The notes: generated by a model not told the origin, from the sequence alone. Counted from the first letter of the stretch, positions 17,904 through 27,931 are shown. The stretch is 64,000 bases of DNA from Exiguobacterium algae (GCF_018617875.1 NZ_JACSKZ010000004.1:1-64000), one strand, 5' to 3'. Translations and numbers: made by a program.

Positions 17904-18721
17904 CGACGGACCGCTCCTTTCGCGCCCCAGTCACGCGTAATGACCATGACGAGCACCATCGCCAAGATCAAGAAGACGGCAATCGTAGATCCCATCCCCC
18001 AGTTTTGCGTAACAAGGAATTGTTGTTCAATCGCTGTACCGAGCGTGATGACACGGTTCCCTGCGATCAGGCGTGTGATCATGAAGAGTGACAACGCCGG
18101 AATAAAGACAATTTGAATCCCTGACTTGACGCCGTCAAGCGTCAACGGGAAGATGACGCGTCGGAACGTCGTCCAGTTTGATGCACCTAAGTCGCGTGAT
18201 GCATAGACGAGAGATGGTGGTAATTTTTCAATCGCGTTGTAAATCGGCAAAATCATGAACGGGATGAAAATGTACACCGAGACGAAGACGAAACTGAAGT
18301 CCGTGAAGAGAATCTGTTTCGTGCCAATCCCAATCGCTTCTAAAAACTGATTCGTGATGCCGTACGTCCCAAAAATACCAAGGAACGCATATGCTTTTAA
18401 TAACAGGTTAATCCATGACGGAAGCAAGATGAGCAATAGCCAAAGCTGTTTATGCTTCGTCTTCGTCAACAAGTACGCCGTCGGATACCCGACGAGTAGT
18501 GAGAAAAACGTAATCAGGAACGCATACCAAAATGATGATAGCGTCATTGACAAGTACGTTGAAGAGAAGAACATCTGATAGTTTTCTAAGCTCAAGTTCC
18601 CATCGATATCAAAAAACGAGTAGTAGACGACGAGAACGAGTGGTGCGACAACGAATAAAGCAATCCAAATCCAATACGTCGTCAAATATACCGTCTTTGC
18701 GGTCTGGTTAGTTTGATTCAT
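17900..18721 (-). CDS. potB: Polyamine ABC transporter permease PotB
   Basis: A 273-residue permease with about six helices and the EAA loop [20 protein letters not shown]. The ATG at 18721 has GAGGAGG 6 nt upstream; an ATG five codons earlier overlaps that site and is rejected. The start lies inside the last codons of potA (14-nt overlap). Confidence 0.93.
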   Translation of the reverse strand: MNQTNQTAKTVYLTTYWIWIALFVVAPLVLVVYYSFFDIDGNLSLENYQMFFSSTYLSMTLSSFWYAFLITFFSLLVGYPTAYLLTKTKHKQLWLLLILLPSWINLLLKAYAFLGIFGTYGITNQFLEAIGIGTKQILFTDFSFVFVSVYIFIPFMILPIYNAIEKLPPSLVYASRDLGASNWTTFRRVIFPLTLDGVKSGIQIVFIPALSLFMITRLIAGNRVITLGTAIEQQFLVTQNWGMGSTIAVFLILAMVLVMVITRDWGAKGAVRR

Positions 18722-19814
18722 GAGGGACCTCCTCATAGGATTCGAGACGACGGTCGAACTCTTCTTCCGTCTCCCCTAATCGCATGACATGAATCGCTTC
18801 CTCGTCAAACGTCAATCCGATTTTTGATCCGACTGTCGACTTCTTCGTCGAGTGGACGAGCCACTCGTTCCCTTCCTGGTCGTAACAGCAAATTTCATAG
18901 TGAACGCCACGGAACAATTGTGAATCGACATCGACAATCAGTTTCGCAGAATCGACTGATGTCATTTCCAAGTCTTCCGGTCGAATGATAACCTCAACTT
19001 TTTCATTCCGGTCAAATCCTTGGTCGACACAATCGAACGTTTTACCAGCGAACGTGACGACATTGTCTTCGGGCATGACACCCGGCACGATATTTGATTC
19101 TCCAATGAAATCTGCGACGAACCGGTTGATTGGTTCATCATAGATGTCTGTTGGCGTTCCGCTTTGAATGATTTTCCCATGATTCATGACGAAGATCTCG
19201 TCTGACATCGCGAGTGCCTCTTCTTGGTCGTGTGTGACGAAGATGAAGGTAATACCAAGGCGTTGCTGCAATTCACGTAGTTCATATTGCATTTCTGTCC
19301 GAAGTTTCAAATCCAGGGCAGACAATGGTTCATCAAGGAGGATGACTTCCGGTTCGTTCACGATTGCACGGGCGATGGCGACCCGTTGTCGTTGTCCACC
19401 TGACATCTCATCGATTTCACGCGAACCGTATCCTTCTAAGTTGACGAACTTGAGGGCTTGCTCGACTTTCGCTTGAATATCTGCCTCTTTTAACTTTTTG
19501 ATCCGGAGACCGAACGCCACATTTTCAAATACGTTCAAATGAGGAAACAGCGCATAATCTTGGAACACGGTGTTCACTTGTCGTTTGTTGGCGGGTACGT
19601 CGTTGATCCGCTTCCCACTGAAGTGAATATCGCCATCAGTCGCGTCGGTAAATCCGGCGATCAGACGTAAGATTGTCGTCTTTCCGCATCCCGATGGACC
19701 GAGAAGTGTATAAAACTTCCCACGCTCAATCTCAAAACTGATATCTTCTAGGACGACGGTGTCGTCGTAACGCTTTGACACGTGGTCAAAACGAATAATT
19801 GTCTCTGCATTCAT
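18708..19814 (-). CDS. potA: Polyamine ABC transporter ATPase PotA
   Basis: A 368-residue importer ATPase: Walker [11 protein letters not shown]-loop [11 protein letters not shown], signature MSGGQRQR, Walker [13 protein letters not shown] and switch His in [10 protein letters not shown], followed by a C-terminal TOBE domain (about 280-350), which is the regulatory part of PotA-like ATPases. It is second in the operon, 21 nt after the regulator gene. Confidence 0.95.
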   Translation of the reverse strand: MNAETIIRFDHVSKRYDDTVVLEDISFEIERGKFYTLLGPSGCGKTTILRLIAGFTDATDGDIHFSGKRINDVPANKRQVNTVFQDYALFPHLNVFENVAFGLRIKKLKEADIQAKVEQALKFVNLEGYGSREIDEMSGGQRQRVAIARAIVNEPEVILLDEPLSALDLKLRTEMQYELRELQQRLGITFIFVTHDQEEALAMSDEIFVMNHGKIIQSGTPTDIYDEPINRFVADFIGESNIVPGVMPEDNVVTFAGKTFDCVDQGFDRNEKVEVIIRPEDLEMTSVDSAKLIVDVDSQLFRGVHYEICCYDQEGNEWLVHSTKKSTVGSKIGLTFDEEAIHVMRLGETEEEFDRRLESYEEVPHESN

Positions 19815-19835
19815 GCTGTTTCCTCCTCTATTGAC

Positions 19836-20375
19836 TTATAAATATGAATGAGTCGCTACGATGAGACATTCACTCTCGCCATCGTGATCGTTGACGAGTT
19901 GGTGCGAATCCGAGGCGACATAATACATCGTTTCCCCCGCTTTGGCAAAATACGTGTGATGACCTAACTTCAGAGCCACTTTGCCGGACAAGACATATAC
20001 CAGTGTCTCTGAACGGGACGGTTCATATTGCTTGAATTCTCCGTTTTTGAAAAAGGTGACGAGAATCGGCTCCATCTCTTTTTCATTCGATTCCGGAATG
20101 AGCCATTCCGTTCGATATTTTCGTTCCTCATCCGTATATGTGGTGCGATCATCGACGGTGTATACGACTTTTTGATTCAAGTCTTCATCAAAGAACTCTT
20201 TCGGGGAACTTCCAAGGACGTTCAACAAATCAAATAATGTCTCGAGTGAAGGAGAGCTTAAATCCCGTTCAATTTGAGAGATATACCCTTTACTCAAATC
20301 CGTGCGCTCCGCCAACTCCTCCTGGGTCAATCCTTTTTTAATCCGGAGTCGCTTAATGTTTTGACCTACTTCCAA
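19836..20375 (-). CDS. XRE-cupin transcriptional regulator of the pot operon
   Basis: A 179-residue regulator: XRE helix-turn-helix (about residues 2-57, LTQEELAERTDLSKGYISQIE) and C-terminal cupin (about 110-178, SGKVALKLGHHTYFAKAGE), the layout of PuuR-like polyamine regulators. The TTG at 20375 has GGAGG 10 nt upstream and gives MEVGQNIKRLR; the upstream codons of the frame overlap the ribosome-binding site. It is the first gene of the pot operon, so it likely controls polyamine uptake and itself. Confidence 0.85.
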   Translation of the reverse strand: MEVGQNIKRLRIKKGLTQEELAERTDLSKGYISQIERDLSSPSLETLFDLLNVLGSSPKEFFDEDLNQKVVYTVDDRTTYTDEERKYRTEWLIPESNEKEMEPILVTFFKNGEFKQYEPSRSETLVYVLSGKVALKLGHHTYFAKAGETMYYVASDSHQLVNDHDGESECLIVATHSYL

Positions 20376-20396
20376 CGACTGAACGCCTCCTTCTAG

Positions 20397-20422
20397 TTTA
20401 GTGAAACATGATTTCAACTAAA
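20397..20422. promoter_or_regulatory. Candidate operator of the pot regulator
   Basis: TTTAGTGAAA and TTTCAACTAAA are inverted repeats (one inserted base) separated by 5 nt, located between the promoter and the regulator start. Confidence 0.35.
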
Positions 20423-20469
20423 GAAAGTTTATTTATACTATACTTTAAAGAAAACCAATAGCGAACTTT

Positions 20470-20497
20470 ATTATAAACAACTGTATGCGAATTGCAA
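20470..20497 (-). promoter_or_regulatory. Promoter of the pot operon
   Basis: On the minus strand TTGCAA (20497-20492) and a perfect TATAAT (20475-20470) are 16 bp apart, about 95 nt before the regulator start. Confidence 0.6.
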
Positions 20498-20528
20498 TAA
20501 AAAAATCACGTCGCAATGGACATGATTT
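20498..20528 (-). terminator. Terminator of yfhH-yfhJ
   Basis: A 9-bp stem (20503-20511 with 20520-20528, one wobble) followed on the minus strand by seven T residues; it overlaps the yfhJ stop codon. Confidence 0.75.
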
Positions 20529-20796
20529 AGTGTAAATTCCGTTTCGACATCAAGTGCTTAAACTTCTCGTTCTTCGTTCGGAACAAGTGGAGTTGTGCAC
20601 CATATGCATCGATTTGTTGCATGACATATTGAAACGCTTTTGCCTCTCCAGGATAGGGTTCTCCCGCTTTCGCAAGCGTCGTCTCAAAATCTTCCCATAA
20701 AACCTCGACCCATGTGATGGCCTCGATGTCGCTTAATACATCATTTTTTTCTTTCAAAATCTCTGCCAATCGTTCGTATTGCTCAGTACGATTCAT
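20527..20796 (-). CDS. yfhJ: YfhJ family protein (WVELL domain)
   Basis: An 89-residue soluble protein with the central TWVEVLWEDFETT segment (about residues 29-41) that matches the WVELL family, known from B. subtilis YfhJ. Function unknown. It overlaps yfhH by 4 nt and ends in a terminator. The pairing with yfhH, near recX and yfhF, follows B. subtilis. Confidence 0.8.
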   Translation of the reverse strand: MNRTEQYERLAEILKEKNDVLSDIEAITWVEVLWEDFETTLAKAGEPYPGEAKAFQYVMQQIDAYGAQLHLFRTKNEKFKHLMSKRNLH

Positions 20797-21116
20797 TTTT
20801 TCACCTCCGACAACTCAGACAGCGGAATCGCACGCTCGGTCATCTCACCTTCGAACATTCCCCAGCCCATCACACCATTGACGAATTTCAACTGGAACGG
20901 CCGGTTGTTGTAATTCACGATGTACGTATTCCCTGGTTTAAAGGACTTCGGATCGACCAAGTAACTTTCAGCGATGGCGATGCGACGAAGGACGACCTCA
21001 ATCTCACTCACCATGCCCATCTGTTCAGCTTTCCGTTTGCGTTCATGCAGTGCCTGAATTTCTTGCTCTAACTCATATTTCGATAAGTCACTTAACCGTT
21101 TTTCCATTTCGTTCAC
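20793..21116 (-). CDS. yfhH: YfhH family protein (DUF1811)
   Basis: A 107-residue protein: an N-terminal helical hairpin (about residues 3-50, coiled-coil-like) and a C-terminal SH3-like barrel with DPKSFKPGNTYIVNY. This is the DUF1811/YfhH layout; function unknown. It is translationally coupled to yfhJ downstream (ATGA-type overlap). Confidence 0.82.
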   Translation of the reverse strand: MNEMEKRLSDLSKYELEQEIQALHERKRKAEQMGMVSEIEVVLRRIAIAESYLVDPKSFKPGNTYIVNYNNRPFQLKFVNGVMGWGMFEGEMTERAIPLSELSEVKK

Positions 21117-21152
21117 CTCGATGTAAGCGTATCAGATTTTATGCGAAAAAGA

Positions 21153-21178
21153 AAAAGGCGAAATCGAATTCGCCTTTT
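21153..21178. terminator. Terminator after the yheH-like gene
   Basis: A 10-bp perfect stem (21153-21162 with 21169-21178) followed on the minus strand by T-rich sequence. Confidence 0.75.
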
Positions 21179-21180
21179 CC

Positions 21181-23226
21181 TTAACTGATTGCCTGCTGCT
21201 TACTTTGAAGTTCGTGCATGCGTGCGTAGACGCCTCCTTGGTCGATGAGCGTTTGATGATTCCCCCGCTCGATGATTCGACCGTGATCCAGAACGAGAAT
21301 CTGGTCCGCTTCCCGAATCGTAGAGAGACGGTGGGCGATGACAAACGTCGTTCGACCGTAGGTGAGCGTTTTAAGCGCTTCCTGAATGAGCGCTTCTGTT
21401 TCCGAATCGACACTCGCTGTCGCCTCGTCGAGTACGAGAATCGCCGGGTCAAAGACGAGTGCCCGTGCGAAGCTGATCAGCTGACGCTCTCCACTCGAAA
21501 GAGATGCACCCCGTTCAATGACAGGCTCATCTAACCCGTTTGGTAATTGTTTGACGAAACGGTCAGCACCGACAGCCGTAACGGCCTTCCAAATCTGTTC
21601 ATCCGTAATCGACTCATCTCCAAGTGAGATGTTCGAGCGAATCGTTCCCGTGAAGAGGAACGGATCTTGAAGAACGATTCCGAGATGGTCCCGGACTGCC
21701 TGAGTTGGCAACGTGGTAACGTTTAACCCGTCGATGCGTAGTTCTCCTGCCGACGGATCATAGAACCGCATGAGCAGGTTCATGATTGAACTCTTTCCAC
21801 TCCCCGTATGACCAACAAGCGCAATCGTTTCTCCCGGAGCCGCCTTGATCTCGATGTGTTGAAGGACAGGTTTTCCTGCCTCGTAACTGAACGATACATC
21901 GTCAAAGACGACTTCTCCTTTAAAGCGTGAAATCCGCTCTGTCGATACGGCTTCACCTTTCTCATCCAACAGTTGGAACATGCGGTCTGCTGAAACAAGT
22001 GCTTGTTGGAGCGGCGACAATTGGTTCATGATTTGCGTGACCGGTTCAAAAATACGGGACACGTAGTCAATGTACGCATACAGGATCCCTAGCGTTAAAA
22101 TGCTTCCCGTGCCTAACGTTTGGGCTCCGACGACCCAAATCAGAAGGGCGAGCGCCATATTACGGAAGAAGTTCACCAGGTTATGCGACATGAGTGCATC
22201 CAACTTCAACAGCTTCCGTCGTGTCTCAAAATTATCCGTATTCTTCGTATTGAATTCATCATACACAAGGTCTTCCCGGACATACGATTGAATGATTGGC
22301 ATGGTCTGAATGCTTTCGTTCAATTGGGCATTCATGTCTGCGACGAGGGCACGTACCCGGAAGTTATTCTTCGTCGCAAATTTTTGGAACAACCGAATCC
22401 AAACGATGACAACCGGAATAATGATCAGTGAGACAAGACCGAGACGGACGTCGAGGAAGAACATCGCAATCAGAACCCCAATCATCATGACGATGCTTTG
22501 GAACACGCGTGCAAGTACCCCTAAATATAAGTCGCGAATCGTCTCGGTATCGTTTGTGACCCGGCTGACGATTTTCCCGATTGGTGTCTGGTCAAAGTAT
22601 CGCACCGGAATCGTTTGAAGGTGCTTCATCACATCAAGACGCATCGTCTTCACGATTTTATGTGCAGAACGTTGCAGGAGCATTTGCTGCCCCCAGTTCA
22701 ATCCTGCTGCCATCAAGAGCAAGACGACATACAGACCTGATAATAATAGGACGGCCCTTAAATCGGTTTGATAAAAGCGGAACACTTCTGATGAAGAGAG
22801 GGGAATGATTCCCTCATAAGTTCTTGTCTCATCCCCTCTTACAATGGACAATTGATCCCCTTCTACTTCCCGCACGCCACCGCTGATGACAGCTTCGGGG
22901 ACGAGAAAGTACCCATCGGTCGTTTGAACGATCGAGACGGGTTTTACAACCTCCTGTCCATCCAACCTTTTTTCTTTTTCATACGAGTCTCCTTTAAATG
23001 AGACGCTACCGCCGGACTCGACTTGAACCCAGTCCCGCTCGATGGCAACGATGTGCTCATCGATGATGATCTTGGCGATATATGGTCCGGCGAGTTCTGC
23101 GCCGACCGCTAAAAATAGTAAAGTCAATCCGAGGAATATCGATTGTTTCACTTGTTTGGCATACCCAAACAGCGATCGAATCGTTTTTTTCCGACGTACC
23201 GGATCTAATTCATATTGATCGATCAT
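21181..23226 (-). CDS. yheH: Heterodimeric ABC multidrug exporter subunit YheH/BmrD type
   Basis: A 681-residue exporter half. About 80-100 extra residues are inserted between the first two helices (about residues 60-150), as in the larger BmrD/YheH subunit. The nucleotide domain has Walker A GHTGSGKSS, signature SSGERQLIS and Walker B ILVLDEATASVD; the catalytic Glu is present, so this is the competent half. The start ATG at 23226 has AAAGGGGG upstream and lies 22 nt after the yheI-like stop. Expression depends on the attenuator upstream of yheI. Confidence 0.88.
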   Translation of the reverse strand: MIDQYELDPVRRKKTIRSLFGYAKQVKQSIFLGLTLLFLAVGAELAGPYIAKIIIDEHIVAIERDWVQVESGGSVSFKGDSYEKEKRLDGQEVVKPVSIVQTTDGYFLVPEAVISGGVREVEGDQLSIVRGDETRTYEGIIPLSSSEVFRFYQTDLRAVLLLSGLYVVLLLMAAGLNWGQQMLLQRSAHKIVKTMRLDVMKHLQTIPVRYFDQTPIGKIVSRVTNDTETIRDLYLGVLARVFQSIVMMIGVLIAMFFLDVRLGLVSLIIIPVVIVWIRLFQKFATKNNFRVRALVADMNAQLNESIQTMPIIQSYVREDLVYDEFNTKNTDNFETRRKLLKLDALMSHNLVNFFRNMALALLIWVVGAQTLGTGSILTLGILYAYIDYVSRIFEPVTQIMNQLSPLQQALVSADRMFQLLDEKGEAVSTERISRFKGEVVFDDVSFSYEAGKPVLQHIEIKAAPGETIALVGHTGSGKSSIMNLLMRFYDPSAGELRIDGLNVTTLPTQAVRDHLGIVLQDPFLFTGTIRSNISLGDESITDEQIWKAVTAVGADRFVKQLPNGLDEPVIERGASLSSGERQLISFARALVFDPAILVLDEATASVDSETEALIQEALKTLTYGRTTFVIAHRLSTIREADQILVLDHGRIIERGNHQTLIDQGGVYARMHELQSKQQAIS

Positions 23227-23248
23227 GAGAGATTCCCCCTTTCCCGGA

Positions 23249-24973
23249 TTACTCCGACTCTCCTTGTCGAATAAATTGTTCATAGTACCAGCCGCGTCCT
23301 GCCATCAACTGGTCATGTGTGCCCCGTTCCGTAACACGTCCGTCTTGGAGGACGAGGATCTGATCGGCATGGGACACCGCGGACAGGCGATGCGCCACGA
23401 TGAACGTGGTTTGTTCCTCACGACTCGAACGGACCGATTCGATGATTCGAGCTTCTGTTTTCGCATCGACTGCGGAGAGCGAGTCGTCTAACAATAGAAT
23501 CTCTGGATTTTTAAGGAGTGCCCGTGCAATCGAAAGCCGTTGTTTTTGTCCTCCCGAAAGCATGACCCCTTGTTCACCGACAACGGTATCGAGCCCGTTT
23601 TCGAGATGTTCGATATCTGTATCAAATGCGGCGAGATGAATCGCCTGTTGCAATTCGTCTTCCGTCGCGTCACCCGCTCCGAACAGAATGTTCTCCCGCA
23701 CTGTTTTCGAGAAGAGCAGGTGCTCCTGTGACACGTAACCACTCCAGCCCCGAACCGTTTCCAATTTGATGTCTGAGATCGGGATGCCGTTTACGACGAG
23801 AGAATCATCGATTGGATACTCTCTCAACAACTGACGTAGTAACGTCGTCTTCCCTGCCCCAGTCGGTCCGACGATTCCGATGGTCTCACCTCTCGATACA
23901 TGGAGAACGATTTCTTCTAAAGCAGCCCGATTCGCCCCCGGATAACGGAACGACAAGGACTTGAACGTGATTTTTTCAGGAGTCTCAATATGTGCAGTCC
24001 CTGATGAGACGACATCCGGTTGTTCATTCATCGTCGCCTCAATCCGCTCGAGACTTGCTGTTCCGCGTTGAACGACGTTTATTAATTCACCGAATGCGTA
24101 CATTGGCCAAATGAGCATTCCCAAATAGATGTTGAACGAGACGAGTTGCCCGAGCGTGATGTCATTCGTAAAGACCAGATACGTCCCAAATGACAAGCCG
24201 ATCAAATAACTGAGTCCGACGAGTAATTTAATGACCGGCTCGAACAACACATCGATTTTAGCGACGTGCATGTTTTTCGCCATCACGTCATCTGTGATGT
24301 CATCAAACTTTTTCGTGTCCGCATCTTCCTGAACGAAAGAACGAACGACACGAAGCCCTGAAATCGATTCGACAACCTGGTCATTCATGACTCCGAACGA
24401 ATCCTGCGCAGCCGTGAAACGCGCATGAATCTGGCGCCCGAGCTTGTTCATCGTCCATGCCAAGATTGGCATCGGCAAAAGCGCTGCCAGTGTCAATTTC
24501 CAATCGATGAACACGCCCATGATTGTCAGTGCGATGATTGTCATGTTGAACGAGTCAACGAGCGTGAGTACCCCAAACCCTGCCGTCCGCTCAACCGCTT
24601 TCAAATCATTTGTTGCAAGTGCCATCAAGTCACCCGTACGGTGTTGTTGATAAAAACGTGGCGTTTGCTTGAGTAAATGTCCGAAGAATCGTCCCCGTAA
24701 CTTTTTCTCGAGCAGGAATGCCGTTCCAAACAGTCGTGCAATCCATAAATAGGACATGACGTACGACAGCACCATGATGCCAAGTAGTGAGGCCACGATG
24801 ATTGTAAGCCGCTCTGTCGTCAAGCTTCCTTCACGAATCGCATCAATCGCTTTTCCGATGATCCACGGCGGTAACATGTCGACGACCCCTGTGATGATCA
24901 ATAAGACGATGGCGATCAAATACGTTCGCTTCTGTTTCTTTATAAACCAATCTAATTGCTTAATCAGTTTCAT
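23249..24973 (-). CDS. yheI: Heterodimeric ABC multidrug exporter subunit YheI/BmrC type
   Basis: A 574-residue exporter half with six N-terminal helices and a nucleotide domain: Walker A GPTGAGKTT, signature LSGGQKQR and Walker B ILLLDDSLSAVD. The residue after Walker B is Asp (LLLDD), not Glu, which marks the degenerate site of heterodimeric exporters such as BmrC/BmrD. The ATG at 24973 has AAGGGGG 9 nt upstream. The gene is preceded by a leader ORF and intrinsic terminator. Confidence 0.9.
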   Translation of the reverse strand: MKLIKQLDWFIKKQKRTYLIAIVLLIITGVVDMLPPWIIGKAIDAIREGSLTTERLTIIVASLLGIMVLSYVMSYLWIARLFGTAFLLEKKLRGRFFGHLLKQTPRFYQQHRTGDLMALATNDLKAVERTAGFGVLTLVDSFNMTIIALTIMGVFIDWKLTLAALLPMPILAWTMNKLGRQIHARFTAAQDSFGVMNDQVVESISGLRVVRSFVQEDADTKKFDDITDDVMAKNMHVAKIDVLFEPVIKLLVGLSYLIGLSFGTYLVFTNDITLGQLVSFNIYLGMLIWPMYAFGELINVVQRGTASLERIEATMNEQPDVVSSGTAHIETPEKITFKSLSFRYPGANRAALEEIVLHVSRGETIGIVGPTGAGKTTLLRQLLREYPIDDSLVVNGIPISDIKLETVRGWSGYVSQEHLLFSKTVRENILFGAGDATEDELQQAIHLAAFDTDIEHLENGLDTVVGEQGVMLSGGQKQRLSIARALLKNPEILLLDDSLSAVDAKTEARIIESVRSSREEQTTFIVAHRLSAVSHADQILVLQDGRVTERGTHDQLMAGRGWYYEQFIRQGESE

Positions 24974-25008
24974 GACTGATTTCCCCCTTCCGCCCTTTCC
25001 AAGCACGC

Positions 25009-25058
25009 AAAAAAGCGCACTCCACCTGATTGTGCAACCAATCGGATGAAGCGCGCTT
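25009..25058 (-). terminator. Attenuator terminator upstream of yheI
   Basis: On the minus strand a long stem (25058-25039 with 25032-25013, two bulges and two wobble pairs) ends in six T residues. It lies between the leader ORF and yheI, 36 nt before the yheI start, so transcripts must pass it. Confidence 0.85.
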
Positions 25059-25118
25059 GAAGTCTTCAGTCTTTTGCATGGTCAGGGAAAGGACACTACC
25101 CCTATCCAGCTGCCAAAG

Positions 25119-25184
25119 TCACGCAGTTAAATACGAGTAGCCATATGATGTTGTGTGTGTGTCTAAAACTGCAATGTAGTTCAT
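25119..25184 (-). CDS. Leader peptide of the ABC exporter operon (BmrB-like)
   Basis: A 21-codon ORF encoding MNYIAVLDTHTTSYGYSYLT plus Ala, with AGAGGAG 8 nt before the ATG; a second ATG directly upstream (25187) is possible. It begins about 40 nt after a good promoter and stops about 60 nt before an intrinsic terminator. In B. subtilis bmrCD is preceded by the BmrB leader, whose translation controls termination and gives induction by ribosome-targeting antibiotics. This peptide is shorter and not obviously similar in sequence. Stem pairs just after its stop codon (25118-25111 with 25078-25071) would be covered by a ribosome at the end of the ORF. Confidence 0.7.
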   Translation of the reverse strand: MNYIAVLDTHTTSYGYSYLTA

Positions 25185-25226
25185 CATGCTGGCTCCTCTC
25201 GTTTCATAGTTTTAAAATCTACTCAA

Positions 25227-25256
25227 ACCTTAGCAGACTGTTCAGAAAATTGTCAA
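25227..25256 (-). promoter_or_regulatory. Promoter of the leader-yheIH operon
   Basis: On the minus strand a perfect TTGACA (25256-25251), 18-bp spacer and TAAGGT (25232-25227) preceded by an extended-10 TG. Confidence 0.6.
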
Positions 25257-25286
25257 CACTATTCTGTAAAAAAATTGTAACTTGAT

Positions 25287-26927
25287 TTAGTTTAAGAAAA
25301 ACATGCCCAAAATGAGACCAATGACCCCTGTCGCTGTCACGTAATAAATCATCGGCATGAGCGTATATCGAATGATTGTCCCTTCTTTTCCAAGGAGTCC
25401 CGCCACAGACGCGACCGCTACGACATTCAATACACAAATCATATTCCCTGCATTTGCCCCTGCCATCTGCATCGATAGCGCAAGTGATTCATTCAAACTG
25501 ACCGATTCGGCTACATTTGCCGTCAGACTCGAGAACATCATGTTTGAGAACGTGGCCGACCCGGATACGAAAGCACCGAGTGCCCCGATCCATGGTGCCA
25601 CAAGCGGCCAGACGCCACCAAATGTGTCAGCCGCCGCAGTCGCTAACTCAACCGGCATCGACTCTAGTCCTGCTCCACCGTTTTCCGAATGGATAAAGAT
25701 CCGAACCATCGGAACAGACGCCGCAAGTGTAATGGCTGTTCCTACAACACCTAATGTCGTTGCTTTAAATACAGATGTGACTTGTGACCAACTCATATTG
25801 TGCAAGAAGAACGTCGCAATCATCGTCAAAATGAACATGAATCCCGGTGAATAAAACGGTTCCCACGAAGTCGAGATCCCTTCTACTCCTAAAATGTTAG
25901 GAAGACTGATGCGAACGCTGCGTGACAGCTCGTTCAAGAACGGGACGACCCGTGTCAAAATCAAGAAGATCGTCAAAATCAAATAAGGTGCCCATGCTTT
26001 CCATTGTGGAAGGTCACGTTTCCCAGATTTGACCGTCGCTTTTTCGACCGGCTGTTCTAATTCGTCCACGTACCCGTCGAATGACCACACGCGCTTCGGC
26101 ATCAAAATTCCTTTGCGTGCCATCGTCACCAAAATAACTAATCCCGTCAATCCACCAAGCATTCCACCAAACTCAAATCCAAGAATGAGCGTCCAAATAT
26201 ATGCCGGCACACTGTAAGCAAGTGCCGCCACAATCGCAATCGGAAATACCTCTAAAGCCGGTTTGATCGACTTTTCTTTACTAAAGAAGCGTGTCAGCAT
26301 CAAAATCAAAATAAACGGAATGAATAGACCGACAACCATATCAATCAATACAGTCTGTAACACGACATCTGTTAAGAACTCAATCGCCTCGGGCTGGTTG
26401 ACGTCGAGTGAGAGGCCGTTCCCGATCCCGATCAACGCCGGTGTCCCAACCGCACCGAACGTAACAGCCGACACGTCAGCCGAGAGGGCGATGACAACCG
26501 CTGCAATCGGCGGGAATCCAAGCGCCATCAAGAGCGGTGCCGCCACCGTAGCCGGTGTCCCAAAACCTGACGCCCCTTCGATAAACGATACAAATAACCA
26601 GCCGACAATGAGAACCTGGATTCGAGGATCCGGCGTGATGTTGACGAAACCGGAGCGGATGGCGTTCATCCCGCCCCCTTCTTTCATCGTGTTCATCATC
26701 CCGATCGCCCCGTACACAATCCAGACCGTCGTCACGGCAATGACAAGACCTTGCAAAGTCGCTGCCATGATTCGAGTCGCATCAAGCTGCCATACAAAGA
26801 ATGCGAGCAATGCGGTCATGACTAGCGAAAGTGGCATCGCTACCGATGCCGGTAATCGTAAAATAACCAATAAGATGAGCACTGCCACAATCGGCATCAG
26901 TGCTGTAATCCATTCTAAAATCGTCAA
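25287..26927 (-). CDS. lctP: L-lactate permease (LctP family)
   Basis: A 546-residue LctP-type transporter with about 13 hydrophobic segments and family motifs [17 protein letters not shown] and [16 protein letters not shown]. It imports lactate (or glycolate) with protons. The TTG start has AAAGGTGGG 6-7 nt upstream. No lactate dehydrogenase is adjacent. It lies 48 nt downstream of recX in the same direction. Confidence 0.92.
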   Translation of the reverse strand: MTILEWITALMPIVAVLILLVILRLPASVAMPLSLVMTALLAFFVWQLDATRIMAATLQGLVIAVTTVWIVYGAIGMMNTMKEGGGMNAIRSGFVNITPDPRIQVLIVGWLFVSFIEGASGFGTPATVAAPLLMALGFPPIAAVVIALSADVSAVTFGAVGTPALIGIGNGLSLDVNQPEAIEFLTDVVLQTVLIDMVVGLFIPFILILMLTRFFSKEKSIKPALEVFPIAIVAALAYSVPAYIWTLILGFEFGGMLGGLTGLVILVTMARKGILMPKRVWSFDGYVDELEQPVEKATVKSGKRDLPQWKAWAPYLILTIFLILTRVVPFLNELSRSVRISLPNILGVEGISTSWEPFYSPGFMFILTMIATFFLHNMSWSQVTSVFKATTLGVVGTAITLAASVPMVRIFIHSENGGAGLESMPVELATAAADTFGGVWPLVAPWIGALGAFVSGSATFSNMMFSSLTANVAESVSLNESLALSMQMAGANAGNMICVLNVVAVASVAGLLGKEGTIIRYTLMPMIYYVTATGVIGLILGMFFLN

Positions 26928-26975
26928 TGTAGACCCACCTTTTCGTGTTTTCCCCTACCGTAAACCGATGTCCCA

Positions 26976-27788
26976 TTACGATTCTTCTTCAAATAGCCGG
27001 TTTAACGTACGCTCGATCACATCGTACGGAAACCCTTTGCGTCGAAGCTGCATCTTCATCCGCTGATTTCGTTCGAACGCATCATATCCATTGAATTTTC
27101 GACTCAACTTCTCAGCTTGTTTCAGACAGGCCTCCAATTCGACATCCGTGTCCTCTTCTTCCCAAAAAGTTTGAATCGCCTCTGAAATAATATCAAACGA
27201 AAATCCTCTTTGCACCAGGGTTTGTTGAATTCTTTGTTGCACTTCTGTGGCAGAACGCCGATTCGTTTCCATTTGCTTCCTTTTCACGAACTTTCCGGCC
27301 TTCTCTAACAGTTCTTCATGTGTCAAATCCGATACGACCGATTCAACCACTTCCGGATCAATTTTAAGTTGCTCGAGCTCCCGTTTGATTTTGACCGGAC
27401 CGCTCGGACTCGTATTAAATTTCGTTTGCACATAGGCCTTCGCAAATTCCGCATCATTCAAATAACGCTGGTCTTGCAGTCTAGCAATTGCCGTTTTGAT
27501 GGCCGGCTCACTAATCTCCTTCTTCACCAGATAGTCCCGTACCTCTGAAACCGCCCGCATTCGATAGGATAAATAATTGATGGCAAGTTTATAAGCCTTT
27601 TGTGCTTCTTCCGCCTCGAGGACGTCTCGTACGAAGTCGTCCTCAAGTTCCATCCCTTTCGTCAATCCATATTTAATAAAGACATCGACGTCGATCGCGA
27701 AGGCGAACTCTTCACGTCCCTCACGTTCTATGAATACATTGAGCCGATCTTGATTTTTCTTTTGTGTGGTGAATTTGGCAATCTTCAC
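26976..27788 (-). CDS. recX: Regulatory protein RecX
   Basis: A 270-residue RecX, modulator of RecA filaments, with the repeated three-helix units: YLVKKEISEPAIKTAIARL, YLNDAEFAKAYV and QRGFSFDIISEAIQTF, and a further unit ending RRKGFPYDVIERTLNRL. Length is that of the long Bacillus type. The GTG at 27788 has GGAGGGG 5 nt upstream; codons upstream in the frame overlap that site. It is divergent from yfhF, as in B. subtilis (yfhG/yfhF). Confidence 0.92.
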   Translation of the reverse strand: MKIAKFTTQKKNQDRLNVFIEREGREEFAFAIDVDVFIKYGLTKGMELEDDFVRDVLEAEEAQKAYKLAINYLSYRMRAVSEVRDYLVKKEISEPAIKTAIARLQDQRYLNDAEFAKAYVQTKFNTSPSGPVKIKRELEQLKIDPEVVESVVSDLTHEELLEKAGKFVKRKQMETNRRSATEVQQRIQQTLVQRGFSFDIISEAIQTFWEEEDTDVELEACLKQAEKLSRKFNGYDAFERNQRMKMQLRRKGFPYDVIERTLNRLFEEES

Positions 27789-27931
27789 GGAATCCCCTCC
27801 ATTTCCTAGAATAAACATATCATGTTCCCCAAACGATTAGGATTTTTGATAAGTTTAAAGAAAGGGTATTCATTTGGATATATTGTGTTATACCCGTTTT
27901 AGAACGAACACATGATATCGGAGGGAATTTC

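Noticed and set aside
25145-25162. TG-repeat microsatellite upstream of the ABC exporter
   Set aside because: On the minus strand it is the Thr-His-Thr-Thr codons of the leader peptide; only a few repeat units are present, so phase variation is unlikely.
26263-27066. Open frame of 267 codons on the plus strand opposite lctP and the end of recX
   Set aside because: It is a shadow of the membrane protein gene on the minus strand, with no ribosome-binding site, no plausible domain and overlap with two certain genes.
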